Shown piece after piece: positions 18,124 to 27,774 of a DNA stretch of 64,000 bases. The translations under genes were made by a program, and so were the position numbers. Each line of letters starts with the position of its first letter. Positions within the stretch are counted from its first letter, which is position 1. Origin of the DNA: Maribrevibacterium harenarium (GTDB lineage: Bacteria; Pseudomonadota; Gammaproteobacteria; Pseudomonadales; Marinomonadaceae); the NCBI RefSeq assembly GCF_006385675.1, contig NZ_VFRR01000003.1, positions 62,001 through 126,000 on the forward strand, given 5' to 3'. The notes below the pieces were generated by a model that worked only from the letters and a program-made list of their open reading frames with translations, had not been told where the DNA came from and ran no database searches.

Positions 18124-18833
18124 TGTGCACCTCGACTGACTGCGTGTTGGAAGGAATATTTCCACACCTTGACACAGTCGCGGCAACAATGAAGCCCCTT
18201 TTTATTGTTCTTAGCATGACAGACCTCGGAAATACACCTTGGTTATCAGTAATCCTCAACCAAGGTGAAATATTTTTCTTGTTTTGTTAATTATTTCTTT
18301 GGTTCCCGTATCTGTCAACCTTGTTTTTCGATTATTTTCCAATCAATGAAATATCTTTCAACTACTCAATAATCCCCAATGATGTTCAAAAACATGGTCA
18401 AAATAGCAACATAACCAACTGAATTTATTGCATTTATCCAGAAAAACTACCTGTATAAACAGTTTTCTATCAACCGAAAACAAAAAAGCATCAGACTCCT
18501 ATAACGTCACGATGAAATGATATTTTTTATTTTTTAAGCAAAAAATTTCATTGACAGCTATTTTCTTTTGTCCCATTGTTATGTGCAAAGATCAAACAAA
18601 CCTCTAAAAACAAACTCTGATCTCGGCTAGATCACCTAAGTGAATGGCGCTAGAAGCAACGATTAAACGTAGCGACGGATGCTGCCACTTAGGGCTAGAG
18701 GAAAACTGCCGGAGCAAAATAACAATGATAAACATCACTGTGCATCTATTCCCATCTGCAGAGCGTGTTACACGCCAAACTGCAGCCACGGACGCCACTG
18801 CAGCAACCCTAGGTTGCAAACAAGGAGAGCGTC
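18124..18833. promoter_or_regulatory. Divergent control region between eryA and the transport operon
   Basis: A 710-bp AT-rich spacer with no supported gene. Repeated elements are visible. TGAAATATCTTTCA at 18347-18360 is a perfect TGAAA-N4-TTTCA inverted repeat, with related TGAAATATTTTTC at 18266-18278 and TGAAATGATATTTT at 18513-18526. An inverted repeat CACCTTGGTT (18235-18244) / AACCAAGGTG (18258-18267) lies in the eryA leader. A perfect TTGACA hexamer at 18551-18556 could start the rightward operon, but no strong -10 partner is seen 17 bp away (CATTGT). These are candidate EryD sites; the assignment is inference. Confidence 0.55.
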
Positions 18834-19484
18834 ATGGGCACTGAGCTTTCCAATCAAATCACCCAACAAAAACGTAAACTCATTGCTATGAGTGGCTTAG
18901 CGGCCGCCGCATTAGTCGGCGCTATGGTGTTAGATACCAAAGTCATAGTGAACGGCTCACTCGAAGATTTACGTCAACAAGCCTTTTCACCGGATAATTA
19001 CGCCAAAATTCACTATCCAGAAATCAAAGCATTCGTTCTCGAGAAAGCGGTTGATGGGCAGACACTTCTGAGTGCTTTAAAGGAAGACAAGAAGGCGGCG
19101 GGGCAGCAATACGGCGTTGCCGGGGGCATTGGCCCAGTGATCCCTGTGACCTTTAGCGGTCAAGTATTAGACGGCCGTTCCGGCGTATTTAAGATCAAAA
19201 TCCCCGGTTTCCCTGACAATCAAACGGTGCGGATGCAAACGGGGCCTGCTATTAATGGCACAGATTTACGGGATGCAACTGGCAAAATTCAGTTCGGTGA
19301 ATTTAAGAATCAGATCGAATACCAAGATGTTGGTGCGGCTATCAACCGTGTTATGAAAGCGGACACGCTTGCCAATCTTGATCAAGATAACCTAAGCGGG
19401 CAAGAGATCGATGTAACCGGCGTGTTTCGTCTTATCAACGCCAAAAACTGGCTAGTCACGCCAGTGGAGGTGAGCGTACGATGA
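18834..19484 (+). CDS. DUF2291 family exported protein of the transporter operon
   Basis: A 216-residue protein with an N-terminal hydrophobic segment (LIAMSGLAAAALVGAMVL, about residues 18-35), so probably membrane-anchored with a periplasmic domain. It looks like the DUF2291 family, which accompanies ribose/polyol-type ABC transporters but has no defined function. A conserved-looking core includes PVTFSGQVLDGRSGVFKIK and IEYQDVGAAINR. An AGGAG site precedes the ATG. Its stop overlaps the start of the ATPase gene by 4 bp (ATGA), showing translational coupling. A role in substrate capture or transporter assembly is plausible but unproven. Confidence 0.8.
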   Translation: MGTELSNQITQQKRKLIAMSGLAAAALVGAMVLDTKVIVNGSLEDLRQQAFSPDNYAKIHYPEIKAFVLEKAVDGQTLLSALKEDKKAAGQQYGVAGGIGPVIPVTFSGQVLDGRSGVFKIKIPGFPDNQTVRMQTGPAINGTDLRDATGKIQFGEFKNQIEYQDVGAAINRVMKADTLANLDQDNLSGQEIDVTGVFRLINAKNWLVTPVEVSVR

Positions 19485-21031
19485 GTTTAGCCCATGATTT
19501 CAACCATCAACCAACTTCACAAGATGAAGTGGTCTTATCAGCCCGTCATATTGCCAAGTCCTTTGGTAACACCCACGCCTTAAAAATGGTGAATTTCGAT
19601 ATTCACCGGGGCCAAGTAACCACCCTATTTGGTGAGAACGGTGCCGGTAAATCGACACTAATGAAGATACTTTCCGGGGTGATCACACCAACCTCGGGGG
19701 ACATCATTTTGGATGGCGAGTCGGTGGTATTCCATAATGCCAATGAAGCTCGCGCCAAAGGCATTTCAATTATTCACCAAGAATTAAGTCTCGCTCCAAA
19801 CCTCAACGTGCGTGACAACATCTTTATGGGTCGCGAAATCATCCGCAATGGACAGGTGGACTTTGCCGAGGAAGAGCGTCAAACACGCTTGTTAATGGAG
19901 GAGCTAGAGGAAGATATCGACCCTCTTATGCCCCTTGAGGAATTACGCCTCGGGCAACAGCAGATTATCGAGATTGCCCGCGCCATTTCACAAAACTCGC
20001 GCATTCTAATTATGGATGAGCCCACATCGGCACTCAGTGCGGCAGAAGTGGAAGTACTGTTTAAAGTCATCCGCGACTTGACCAGTAAAGGCGTTTCCAT
20101 TGTCTACATCTCACACCATTTAGAAGAAGCCTTAGAAATCACTGACCATGCGGTGGTACTGCGGGATGGAGTGATGACAGCTTACGCGCCCCGTCGGGAT
20201 ATCGATCTGGAGTGGATCGTCCGCAACATGGTAGGAGAAAACTTTGATCTAGGTACACCACCCCAAGGTTATGACTTTGGCGACACCGCATTAGCCGTCA
20301 AAGACTTAGTCATCGCAGACCCGAAAGGGGGCCACTACAACGTGGTGGATAAGCTTTCCCTCGAGGTAAAAGCCGGCGAAATCGTTTGTGTTTATGGGCT
20401 CATGGGCGCAGGCCGCTCGGAGTTTATGGAATGTGCCGCCGGTCGACTCAAACCTAAGTCTGGATACATCCTACTTGGCGACCAAGACATTAGCACTTTA
20501 AGCGTGGGACAAAGGATTCAATCAGGTCTCGCATTAGTCCCCGAGGATCGTCAGAAGGATGGTTTAGTACAAACCATGAGTGTGGGTGAAAACCTCTCAT
20601 TGGCGAGCATCGGTGAGTTTGCCAAGGGGCTGCTGACCCCCCGCAGTGCCGAAAACAAGCTGATAAAAGATTCGATTAAATCCGTCACTGTCAAAACCTC
20701 TGGCCCTGAAGCGGCGATTGGATCCCTGTCTGGCGGTAACCAACAAAAGGTTGTCATCGGCAAAATGCTGGCTACTGGTCCTAAGGTGTTGCTGTTAGAC
20801 GAGCCTAGCCGCGGCATTGATATCGGTGCCAAAGCCGAAGTTTTTAAACTGCTCGCTGAAAAAGCCAAGGAAGGGTTGGCCGTGATTTATTCCACCTCTG
20901 AAGTGGCGGAATGTCTCAGTATCGCTCACCGCATTATCGTGATGCACAAGGGCAAGATTTCGGCGCAATTCGATTCCAACGTATCCAAAGAACAAATAAT
21001 GGCAGCTTCTGGTGAAGCTGTTACCCATTAA
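19481..21031 (+). CDS. eryE: Sugar/polyol ABC transporter ATPase (EryE-like)
   Basis: A 516-residue tandem ATPase of the RbsA/carbohydrate-uptake type 2 family. The first nucleotide-binding domain has Walker A GENGAGKST near residue 50, a LRLGQQQ signature and Walker B ILIMDEPTSAL. The second has the degenerate Walker A GLMGAGRSE near 307, which is normal for RbsA proteins, with an intact LSGGNQQK signature and LLLDEPSRGID. It would drive import through the permease at 21060. Erythritol as substrate is inferred from the divergent eryABCD operon; the symbol follows the rhizobial eryEFG transporter. Confidence 0.87.
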   Translation: MSLAHDFNHQPTSQDEVVLSARHIAKSFGNTHALKMVNFDIHRGQVTTLFGENGAGKSTLMKILSGVITPTSGDIILDGESVVFHNANEARAKGISIIHQELSLAPNLNVRDNIFMGREIIRNGQVDFAEEERQTRLLMEELEEDIDPLMPLEELRLGQQQIIEIARAISQNSRILIMDEPTSALSAAEVEVLFKVIRDLTSKGVSIVYISHHLEEALEITDHAVVLRDGVMTAYAPRRDIDLEWIVRNMVGENFDLGTPPQGYDFGDTALAVKDLVIADPKGGHYNVVDKLSLEVKAGEIVCVYGLMGAGRSEFMECAAGRLKPKSGYILLGDQDISTLSVGQRIQSGLALVPEDRQKDGLVQTMSVGENLSLASIGEFAKGLLTPRSAENKLIKDSIKSVTVKTSGPEAAIGSLSGGNQQKVVIGKMLATGPKVLLLDEPSRGIDIGAKAEVFKLLAEKAKEGLAVIYSTSEVAECLSIAHRIIVMHKGKISAQFDSNVSKEQIMAASGEAVTH

Positions 21032-21059
21032 AAAATAACAACAAGATTGGAGCTCTATT

Positions 21060-22112
21060 ATGTCTGCAACGGCTAAAACCCAACCGGCCCCGCACGTGCC
21101 GGTAAAGAAAGAAAAGCTCGATATTGGACGTTTACTGCTAGAAGGCCGCGCTTTCTTCGCCTTAATCGCCATCATCATCTTCTTTTCCTTTATGTCACCG
21201 CACTACTTTTCGGTGAATAACTTTTTAATCATGTCTTCCCACGTGGCCATCTTCGGTCTACTGGCGATCGGTATGCTGCTGGTAATACTGAATGGCGGTA
21301 TCGACTTGTCGGTGGGGTCTACACTTGGGCTGTGTGGCGTATTCGCTGGCTTCTTGATGCAGGGTGTGAATTTAGAGTTTCTGGGCATCACCTTATACCC
21401 TTCACTCTGGGTCGTGGTGCTACTGACCTGTGGACTTGGCGCCGCTGTCGGTATCGTCAATGGCGTCTTGATTGCACACTTCAAAGTTCCAGCGTTCGTT
21501 GCCACTTTGGGGACCATGTATGTCGCCCGTGGTATCGCCTTATTGATGACCAATGGTTTGACTTACAACCAACTCGCCGGTAAGCCAGAGCTAGGCAACA
21601 CCGGTTTTGAATGGCTTGGTTTTAACCGTCTTGCCGGTGTACCAATCAGCGTACTGGTACTAATAGCAGTCGCCCTTTTGTGTGGGCTAATGCTTAGCCG
21701 CACCGCCTTCGGTCGCTGGTTATATGCTTCCGGTGGCAATGAAACAGCAGCCGATTTATCTGGCGTTCCTATCAAACGAGTCAAAATCGTTGTGTATATG
21801 TTGTCTGGGATTTGTGCTGCCCTAGCAGGTCTAGTGTTGTCTTCACAATTAACCTCTGCCGGACCAACCGCTGGTACAACCTATGAATTAACAGCAATCG
21901 CAGCTGTGGTTATCGGTGGTGCGGCATTAACAGGTGGTCGCGGTACGGTTCGCGGCACCATCTTAGGCGCGCTTGTCATTGGTTATTTATCCGACGGTCT
22001 CGTCATCATCGGTGTGTCTGCCTACTGGCAAACAGTCTTCACCGGAACAGTCATCGTTTTGGCGGTATTACTGAACAGCTTGCAGTACGGCTCATCAGGT
22101 AAAAGTCGCTAG
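21060..22112 (+). CDS. eryF: Sugar/polyol ABC transporter permease (EryF-like)
   Basis: A 350-residue inner-membrane protein of the RbsC type with about ten hydrophobic segments. The first begins near residue 32 (FFALIAIIIFFSFM). Family motifs are LNGGIDLSVGS near residue 80, VPAFVATLGTMYVARG, and the coupling region SGVPIKRVK followed by AAVVIGGAALTGGRGTV. It lies 28 bp after the ATPase gene and 91 bp before the binding-protein gene, as expected for one transport operon. Confidence 0.88.
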   Translation: MSATAKTQPAPHVPVKKEKLDIGRLLLEGRAFFALIAIIIFFSFMSPHYFSVNNFLIMSSHVAIFGLLAIGMLLVILNGGIDLSVGSTLGLCGVFAGFLMQGVNLEFLGITLYPSLWVVVLLTCGLGAAVGIVNGVLIAHFKVPAFVATLGTMYVARGIALLMTNGLTYNQLAGKPELGNTGFEWLGFNRLAGVPISVLVLIAVALLCGLMLSRTAFGRWLYASGGNETAADLSGVPIKRVKIVVYMLSGICAALAGLVLSSQLTSAGPTAGTTYELTAIAAVVIGGAALTGGRGTVRGTILGALVIGYLSDGLVIIGVSAYWQTVFTGTVIVLAVLLNSLQYGSSGKSR

Positions 22113-22203
22113 AACTGTGTGCGGCAGAGTAACTTTCTACTGTGCCGTCATTCGCTCGCCGAGCTTCGGCAAACTCGTAAAATAATAAATCGGAGTACAA
22201 GAT

Positions 22204-23154
22204 ATGTTTAAAACTACCAAGCGTTTACTCGTTGCTTCTACTGCTAGCTTAACACTAATGGCCGGCAGTGCATGGGCTGATGGTTTAATCTCCATCATCG
22301 TCAACGACCCATCGAACCCATACTGGTTCACAGAGGGTCAGGTAGCTAAGCAAACCGCTGAAGATTTAGGCTATACCGCTAATGTATCTGCACACAAAGG
22401 CGATACCAACACGGAAAGTAAGCTAATCGATACCGCCATCACTAATAAAGCCGAAGCGATCATTCTCGACCCTGCAAACGCTGATGGCTCTATCGGTGCG
22501 GTACGTAAAGCCATTGCCGCTAATATTCCAGTATTCATCGTGAACGCAGAAATAAACCAAAGTGGCCTAGCTAAAGCGCAGTTAGTATCAAACAACGCAC
22601 AAGGTGCTGCACTAGGCGCAATGCAATGGGTGGAAAGCGTTGGCGATTCAGGTAATTACGTTGAGCTGTTCGGCGCACCAAGTGATAACAACGCAGCGAC
22701 GCGTTCAAACGGTTTTGAAACAGTGCTTAGCCAGTACCCAGACCTGAACAAAGTTGCTCGAGAAGTCGCTAACTGGGATCGTACTCAAGGCTACAACAAA
22801 ATGCAGTCTATTCTACAAGCGAATCCAAATATTAAAGGGGTAATCAGTGGTAACGACGAAATGGCACTCGGCGCTATCGCAGCCCTAAAAGAAGCCGGCA
22901 AACTGGACCAAGTGAAAGTAGGTGGTTTTGACGGTTCCCCAGATGCAGCCAATGCTATTTTGAATGGTGAGATGGAGTACACCGTTCTACAGCCCGTGGC
23001 GATATTTGCCGCTGAAGCAGTACGTCAAGCAGACAACTACATCAAAACTGGCTCTACTGGAGTGGATGTGGAAAAACAACTGTTTGATTGCTACCTAATC
23101 ACTTCTGAAAATATTCGTAACTACACTGCTGCTTTTGTACTGTCTGAGTACTAA
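22204..23154 (+). CDS. eryG: Periplasmic substrate-binding protein (EryG-like)
   Basis: A 316-residue RbsB/periplasmic-binding-protein family member. A signal peptide is clear (basic MFKTTKR, hydrophobic core, likely cleavage after SAWA at about residue 25). The mature part shows IVNDPSNPYWFTEGQ, a type I sugar-binding ligand segment, SNNAQGAALGAM, and VISGNDEMALGAIAALKEAG in the hinge region. It would bind the imported polyol. It is followed by a stable hairpin that may protect its message. Confidence 0.9.
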   Translation: MFKTTKRLLVASTASLTLMAGSAWADGLISIIVNDPSNPYWFTEGQVAKQTAEDLGYTANVSAHKGDTNTESKLIDTAITNKAEAIILDPANADGSIGAVRKAIAANIPVFIVNAEINQSGLAKAQLVSNNAQGAALGAMQWVESVGDSGNYVELFGAPSDNNAATRSNGFETVLSQYPDLNKVAREVANWDRTQGYNKMQSILQANPNIKGVISGNDEMALGAIAALKEAGKLDQVKVGGFDGSPDAANAILNGEMEYTVLQPVAIFAAEAVRQADNYIKTGSTGVDVEKQLFDCYLITSENIRNYTAAFVLSEY

Positions 23155-23189
23155 GTCGTAATACGGTTAGTTCCCTCAACTAACCCCGT

Positions 23190-23211
23190 GAGGGCTACCG
23201 TCGTAGCCCTC
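23190..23211 (+). repeat. Intercistronic hairpin between eryG and tal
   Basis: GAGGGCTAC (23190-23198) and GTAGCCCTC (23203-23211) form a perfect 9-bp stem with a CGTC loop and no T-run. This fits an mRNA-stabilising or processing stem that would raise binding-protein levels over downstream tal-tkt. Confidence 0.6.
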
Positions 23212-23322
23212 TATACATTCCCCAAATTCATGTTGCTTTCCTCTCCTCTATTGGAAGAGATGCGCACGAAATTTGGTGACTGATCTTTCGTCTACTAACA
23301 ATTGATATAAAAGACAATAACT

Positions 23323-24288
23323 ATGACCGCTCTCTCTCAATTACGCGATCACTCTATCGTGGTGGCTGATACTGGTGATATTGAACAAATTAAACGCTTC
23401 CAACCTCAAGATGCAACGACCAACCCATCGTTAATCTTGGCGGCCATCGAATCCGGCAAATACGATGCCCTAGTGACCGATGCTCTCACTTGGGCACAAA
23501 ACAATAGCCACTTCTTAAATGAGGACACCTTTAGCTTAGCGAGTGATCGTTTGATTGTGCTACTAGGTAAAGAAATTAGCTCGGTTGTGCCAGGGGTGGT
23601 CTCTACTGAAGTAAATGCCAAGCTATCCTTTGATACCGAAAAAACCGTCGCCAAAGCACTCTTTTTGATAGAGCAATACGCCAGTATCGGTATCTCCAAG
23701 GACAAAGTGCTCATCAAGATAGCCGCCACATGGGAAGGTATTCAAGCTGCTCGCATACTTGAGCAACAGGGTATTAAATGTAATTTGACGCTGATTTTTA
23801 ACTTTCATCAAGCACTTGCTTGTGCTCAAGCCGGTGCATTTTTGATTTCCCCATTCGTAGGCCGTATTTTAGATTGGTATAAGAACAACACGGGGCAAAC
23901 ATATAGTCACCCTTGTGACGACCCCGGTGTGCAATCCGTCCGCGATATTTATACCCATTTTAAAGAACACGGTTACCCAACCATCGTTATGGGAGCCAGT
24001 TTCCGTAATACCGGTGAAATACTGTATCTAAGCGGCTGCGACCGTCTCACTATTGGCCCCTCCCTACTAGCTGAACTGGACGCCATGGATAATCTTGACG
24101 ATTTCTTCCCAGCCATCACAACCGCTCACCAACGCCAGGCCTACCCAGAAGCTACTGTCACAGAAACGAGTCTACGTTGGGCTCTAAACGAAGACCCAAT
24201 GGCGACCGAAAAATTGGCTGATGGTATTCGTGTCTTTGCCAAGGCTCAGGACAAACTAGAACAACTGCTAATGAACTGGTCAAAATAG
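23323..24288 (+). CDS. tal: Transaldolase
   Basis: A 321-residue class I transaldolase. The Schiff-base Lys is K132 in the segment [12 protein letters not shown], matching E. coli TalB numbering. Other family motifs are DATTNPSLI near residue 30, GRILDWY and MGASFRN. It exchanges dihydroxyacetone units between sedoheptulose 7-phosphate and glyceraldehyde 3-phosphate, giving erythrose 4-phosphate and fructose 6-phosphate reversibly. Placement after the polyol transporter, on the same strand and 10 bp before tkt, suggests it processes the erythrose 4-phosphate made by EryI. Confidence 0.96.
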   Translation: MTALSQLRDHSIVVADTGDIEQIKRFQPQDATTNPSLILAAIESGKYDALVTDALTWAQNNSHFLNEDTFSLASDRLIVLLGKEISSVVPGVVSTEVNAKLSFDTEKTVAKALFLIEQYASIGISKDKVLIKIAATWEGIQAARILEQQGIKCNLTLIFNFHQALACAQAGAFLISPFVGRILDWYKNNTGQTYSHPCDDPGVQSVRDIYTHFKEHGYPTIVMGASFRNTGEILYLSGCDRLTIGPSLLAELDAMDNLDDFFPAITTAHQRQAYPEATVTETSLRWALNEDPMATEKLADGIRVFAKAQDKLEQLLMNWSK

Positions 24289-24298
24289 GATAACCATC

Positions 24299-26320
24299 AT
24301 GACAATGCCAAACACCGACCGTCGTACTTTAGCGAACGCCATTCGCGCTCTTAGTATGGACGCTGTTCAACAGGCTAATTCAGGCCATCCCGGGGCACCA
24401 ATGGGCATGGCAGATATTGCTGAAGTACTATGGCGGGACTATTTGCAACATAATCCTGCCAACCCTAAGTGGCCTAATCGAGACCGATTCATTTTATCCA
24501 ATGGGCATGGCTCCATGTTGTTATACAGCCTGCTGCATTTAAGCGGTTATGACCTAGCGCTTGAGGACTTAAAGCAATTTAGACAACTGCATTCTAAAAC
24601 ACCCGGTCACCCAGAGTACGGCTATACCGAAGGCGTGGAAACCACCACCGGACCATTGGGTCAAGGGATAGCCAACGCGGTTGGTATGGCACTGGCAGAG
24701 AAAACCATGGCGGCCCAATTTAACCGCCCCGGCTTTGATATAGTCGACCACTACACCTATGCCTTTGTTGGCGATGGCTGTTTGATGGAAGGCATTTCTC
24801 ACGAAGTATGCTCCTTAGCCGGCACCCAACAACTAGGCAAACTAATTGTCTTTTATGACGACAATGGTATTTCCATTGATGGTGACATTGATGGCTGGTT
24901 TACCGACGATACTCCAGCCCGTTTTCGATCTTACAATTGGCAAGTCATTGCTGATGTGGATGGCCATGATGCCAACGCCATTATTAAAGCGTTAGAACAA
25001 GCTCGTAGCGATAGCCAACGCCCCACTTTAATTTGCTGTAAAACCACCATCGGCTTTGGTTCTCCCAATAGAGGTGGCAGCCATGATTGTCATGGCGCGC
25101 CACTTGGTGAGGAAGAAATTGCCGAAACACGGAAAGCCTTGAACTGGCCATATGACCCGTTTGAGATTCCTGCCCCCATAGCCGATGCTTGGAATAGTGT
25201 CGACAAAGGACAAACCTTAGAAGCGTTGTGGCAGGAAAAGTTAGCTCAATATGCCCACGCGTTTCCTGAGGTATACGCTGAATTTAAACGCCGAACAGAA
25301 AAAGCTTTGCCAGAAGACTGGTCTCAGACAAAAGCTGAACTGTTGGCGTACAGTCGCAGGTTAGATGCTCCGGTCGCCACCCGAAAATGTTCCCAGAATG
25401 CACTGCAAATTCTTGGCAAAGGGGTACCGGAGTTACTTGGGGGATCCGCCGATTTGGCTCCTTCTAACTTAACAATGTGGTCTGGCTCTAACGCCATTAC
25501 CCCTAGTCATGCAGATGGCAACTATCTGCACTATGGTGTGCGCGAATTTGGCATGACCGCAATAATGAATGGTATGGCGCTCTATGGTGGCTTTATTCCT
25601 TACGGTGGTACTTTCCTAATGTTTATGGAATACGCCCGCAATGCGGTACGCATGTCTGCCTTAATGAATCAACGCGTCATTCATGTGTACACCCATGATT
25701 CCATTGGCCTTGGGGAAGATGGACCGACCCACCAGCCAGTCGAACAACTCACGGCTCTTCGTGTCACCCCTAATCTACACACATGGCGTCCATGTGATCA
25801 ATTTGAAGCAAGTGCCGCTTGGATTAGCGCACTGGAGCGCAATGATGGACCGAGCGCGTTTATTTTGTCGCGTCAAAACTTGCCGCAACAAAGTCGCACC
25901 GCGGCACAAGAGGAAGAAGTATTTAAAGGTGGCTACATATTGCAAGACTGCGATGGGGAGCCTGAGCTAATCTTAATCGCCACCGGGTCTGAGATAATGC
26001 TAGCCACCGACGCCGCAACAGAGCTCAGCCAACTAGGGACTAAAGTACGCGTTGTTTCCATGCCCTGTGCGGAAAAGTTTGCCGAGCAAAGCCATAGCTA
26101 TCAGGAAAAAGTCTTGCCCAATAAAATACGGGCCCGGGTTGCTATCGAATGTGGACACAAAGATTACTGGTTTAAATTTGTCGGCATCGACGGTGCAGTA
26201 ATTGGTATCAACCGGTTCGGTGAATCCGCGCCAGCGGACAAACTCATGGAACTCTTCGGTTTCACTAAAGAAAACGTTGTACAGACTGGGTTGGGAGTAA
26301 TAAAAGCTCAGCGACACTAA
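24299..26320 (+). CDS. tkt: Transketolase
   Basis: A 673-residue thiamine diphosphate enzyme, of normal length. It shows the N-terminal [14 protein letters not shown] substrate site, the ThDP/metal motif beginning GDGCLMEG near residue 158, and the C-terminal half with [16 protein letters not shown] and the [15 protein letters not shown] segment. It moves two-carbon units between pentose, tetrose and hexose phosphates and accepts erythrose 4-phosphate. Paired with tal, it would channel the end product of erythritol breakdown into fructose 6-phosphate and glyceraldehyde 3-phosphate. A second, housekeeping tkt may exist elsewhere in the genome. Confidence 0.97.
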   Translation: MTMPNTDRRTLANAIRALSMDAVQQANSGHPGAPMGMADIAEVLWRDYLQHNPANPKWPNRDRFILSNGHGSMLLYSLLHLSGYDLALEDLKQFRQLHSKTPGHPEYGYTEGVETTTGPLGQGIANAVGMALAEKTMAAQFNRPGFDIVDHYTYAFVGDGCLMEGISHEVCSLAGTQQLGKLIVFYDDNGISIDGDIDGWFTDDTPARFRSYNWQVIADVDGHDANAIIKALEQARSDSQRPTLICCKTTIGFGSPNRGGSHDCHGAPLGEEEIAETRKALNWPYDPFEIPAPIADAWNSVDKGQTLEALWQEKLAQYAHAFPEVYAEFKRRTEKALPEDWSQTKAELLAYSRRLDAPVATRKCSQNALQILGKGVPELLGGSADLAPSNLTMWSGSNAITPSHADGNYLHYGVREFGMTAIMNGMALYGGFIPYGGTFLMFMEYARNAVRMSALMNQRVIHVYTHDSIGLGEDGPTHQPVEQLTALRVTPNLHTWRPCDQFEASAAWISALERNDGPSAFILSRQNLPQQSRTAAQEEEVFKGGYILQDCDGEPELILIATGSEIMLATDAATELSQLGTKVRVVSMPCAEKFAEQSHSYQEKVLPNKIRARVAIECGHKDYWFKFVGIDGAVIGINRFGESAPADKLMELFGFTKENVVQTGLGVIKAQRH

Positions 26321-26345
26321 CAAACTTGCTAATTTAGCGCACCGG

Positions 26346-26385
26346 CTCGTTCTGTATTACTACTAAAGGAGGTTGACAGAACGAG
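26346..26385. terminator. Long-loop inverted repeat after tkt
   Basis: CTCGTTCTGT (26346-26355) and ACAGAACGAG (26376-26385) pair perfectly around a 20-base loop. There is no proper T-run. It lies between convergent tkt and the DUF423 gene and is a weak terminator candidate. Confidence 0.4.
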
Positions 26386-26398
26386 TTGGTTATCTCGC

Positions 26399-26788
26399 CT
26401 AGCCACGCCACAAACGGTAGGCTAATAACCCCCAACCACTCAAATAAGTCACTCCACCCAGAGGGGTAATCATACCTAGGCTAGTAATACTGGTTAATGT
26501 CATTACATATAGGCTTCCGGTAAACAAGATGCTGCCTAAGGTAAAGAGTAAAGTTACTTTGGCTAAGTTTGCTCGATAACCCATAAAAGCAACGACAATC
26601 AAACCGGCTAAAGCATGATACATCAGGTACTGGCTGCCTGTTTGCCACCACCCTAGCGCTCGCTCATCGACTAAATTCTTTAACCCGTGGGCGCCAAATG
26701 CCCCTGCGGCAACGGCGATACCCGCTTGCAGTGCACATAGGCTGCCCCACAAACGCTGTACCGCAGTCAGTTGTTTCATTTGATTCAT
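26399..26788 (-). CDS. DUF423 family membrane protein
   Basis: A 129-residue inner-membrane protein with about four hydrophobic segments. It carries the DUF423 hallmark GAFGAHGLK near residue 30, followed by W-QTGSQYLMYHALA and TPLGGVTYLSGWGLLA. The family (E. coli YgdD) has no established function. It begins 2 bp after the stop of the upstream lipoprotein gene, so the two are probably co-transcribed. A second ATG, at 26779, is possible. Confidence 0.88.
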   Translation of the reverse strand: MNQMKQLTAVQRLWGSLCALQAGIAVAAGAFGAHGLKNLVDERALGWWQTGSQYLMYHALAGLIVVAFMGYRANLAKVTLLFTLGSILFTGSLYVMTLTSITSLGMITPLGGVTYLSGWGLLAYRLWRG

Positions 26789-26790
26789 GT

Positions 26791-27774
26791 TTATTTCAGT
26801 ACGTTTAGAAAACCATTACTACCAATGGCATAGTAGGTATTACCGGGGCCGAACGCCAAAGCTAGCACACTGGCACCTGTCGGACGCAACGTGTCTCTAA
26901 GATGCAAGTCCCAATATTGTTGCACCTTGCCCGTTGCCGTTGAGACTAGGTTAACCCGGCGATTGACTTGCCCTAACAGCAAATTACGACTGTCTTTAGA
27001 AAAGACAGCTTGGCTAATAGTGACTTTACGATTTTGTAACTCACCGGTGTTAATTTCGGAGGTTTCGCGTCCAGTTAAAGTGGACCAGACTTTGGCAGTA
27101 CCAAGTTGAGCCGCGGCAAAGGCGTAAGTACCATCCGGGGAAAGGGCTACCGAGGCGATATTATTCGATAACTGCCAGGTATATTTGGCCTCACCGGTTT
27201 GCAGATCCCACAGGATAACTTGGTATTTGTCATCTCCCGTCAAGCCATAACGACCATCGGCAGACACATCAACCGCTCTGACCACCGCTCCGGTGCGCAG
27301 AGTCTGTAGGATTCCGCCATTTTTGACATCGAAATAACGGGCAGTCTGATCATCCATCCCTACCAATGCAAAATCACCATTACGCGTTAGTTTGAGAGAT
27401 TTAATATCACCAGGAGTATTCCAAAATCCAGCCGACTGACCAGTAACCGTATTCCACAGCACCATCGTACGGGCGCCACCGGTTACGCCATAATCGCCAC
27501 TTGGGTCGATATCCACGCTAATTAGAGGGGTAAATTCCCCTTGGGCATGGTTCCAGTTATAGCGACGTTCGCCACGGCGAGTTGACCAGTAGCTACCACC
27601 ATGCTGAATCGAGCCAACTATAGCGGCGCTGCCGTCATCACTGAGCGCAGCCGAATACAATCCTTGCACCGCCATTTCAGTGGTGCTACTGGGCCCTTGA
27701 GCGGAGCAAGCGACCAGCGCCAAGCTGGCCATTGCTAGTACTGATTTAAGCGCTTTTTTCGCTGTGCGCTTCAT
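26791..27774 (-). CDS. WD40/beta-propeller-like lipoprotein
   Basis: A 327-residue predicted lipoprotein. The N terminus MKRTAKKALKSVLAMASLAL leads to an LVAC lipobox, with the acylated Cys at about residue 23. The rest repeats a WD40-like pattern (for example VDVSADGRYGLTGDDKY followed by ILWDLQTG, and VALSPDGTYAFAAA followed by AKVW), consistent with a beta-propeller. No function is known to me. The ATG at 27774 is preferred because it begins the signal peptide. This start overlaps the end of the rsd-like gene by 29 bp. Confidence 0.8.
   Translation of the reverse strand: MKRTAKKALKSVLAMASLALVACSAQGPSSTTEMAVQGLYSAALSDDGSAAIVGSIQHGGSYWSTRRGERRYNWNHAQGEFTPLISVDIDPSGDYGVTGGARTMVLWNTVTGQSAGFWNTPGDIKSLKLTRNGDFALVGMDDQTARYFDVKNGGILQTLRTGAVVRAVDVSADGRYGLTGDDKYQVILWDLQTGEAKYTWQLSNNIASVALSPDGTYAFAAAQLGTAKVWSTLTGRETSEINTGELQNRKVTISQAVFSKDSRNLLLGQVNRRVNLVSTATGKVQQYWDLHLRDTLRPTGASVLALAFGPGNTYYAIGSNGFLNVLK

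Noticed and set aside
18604-18891. Short frames on both strands in the eryA/DUF2291 spacer
   Set aside because: They overlap one another and have no family similarity. The region is better explained as control DNA.
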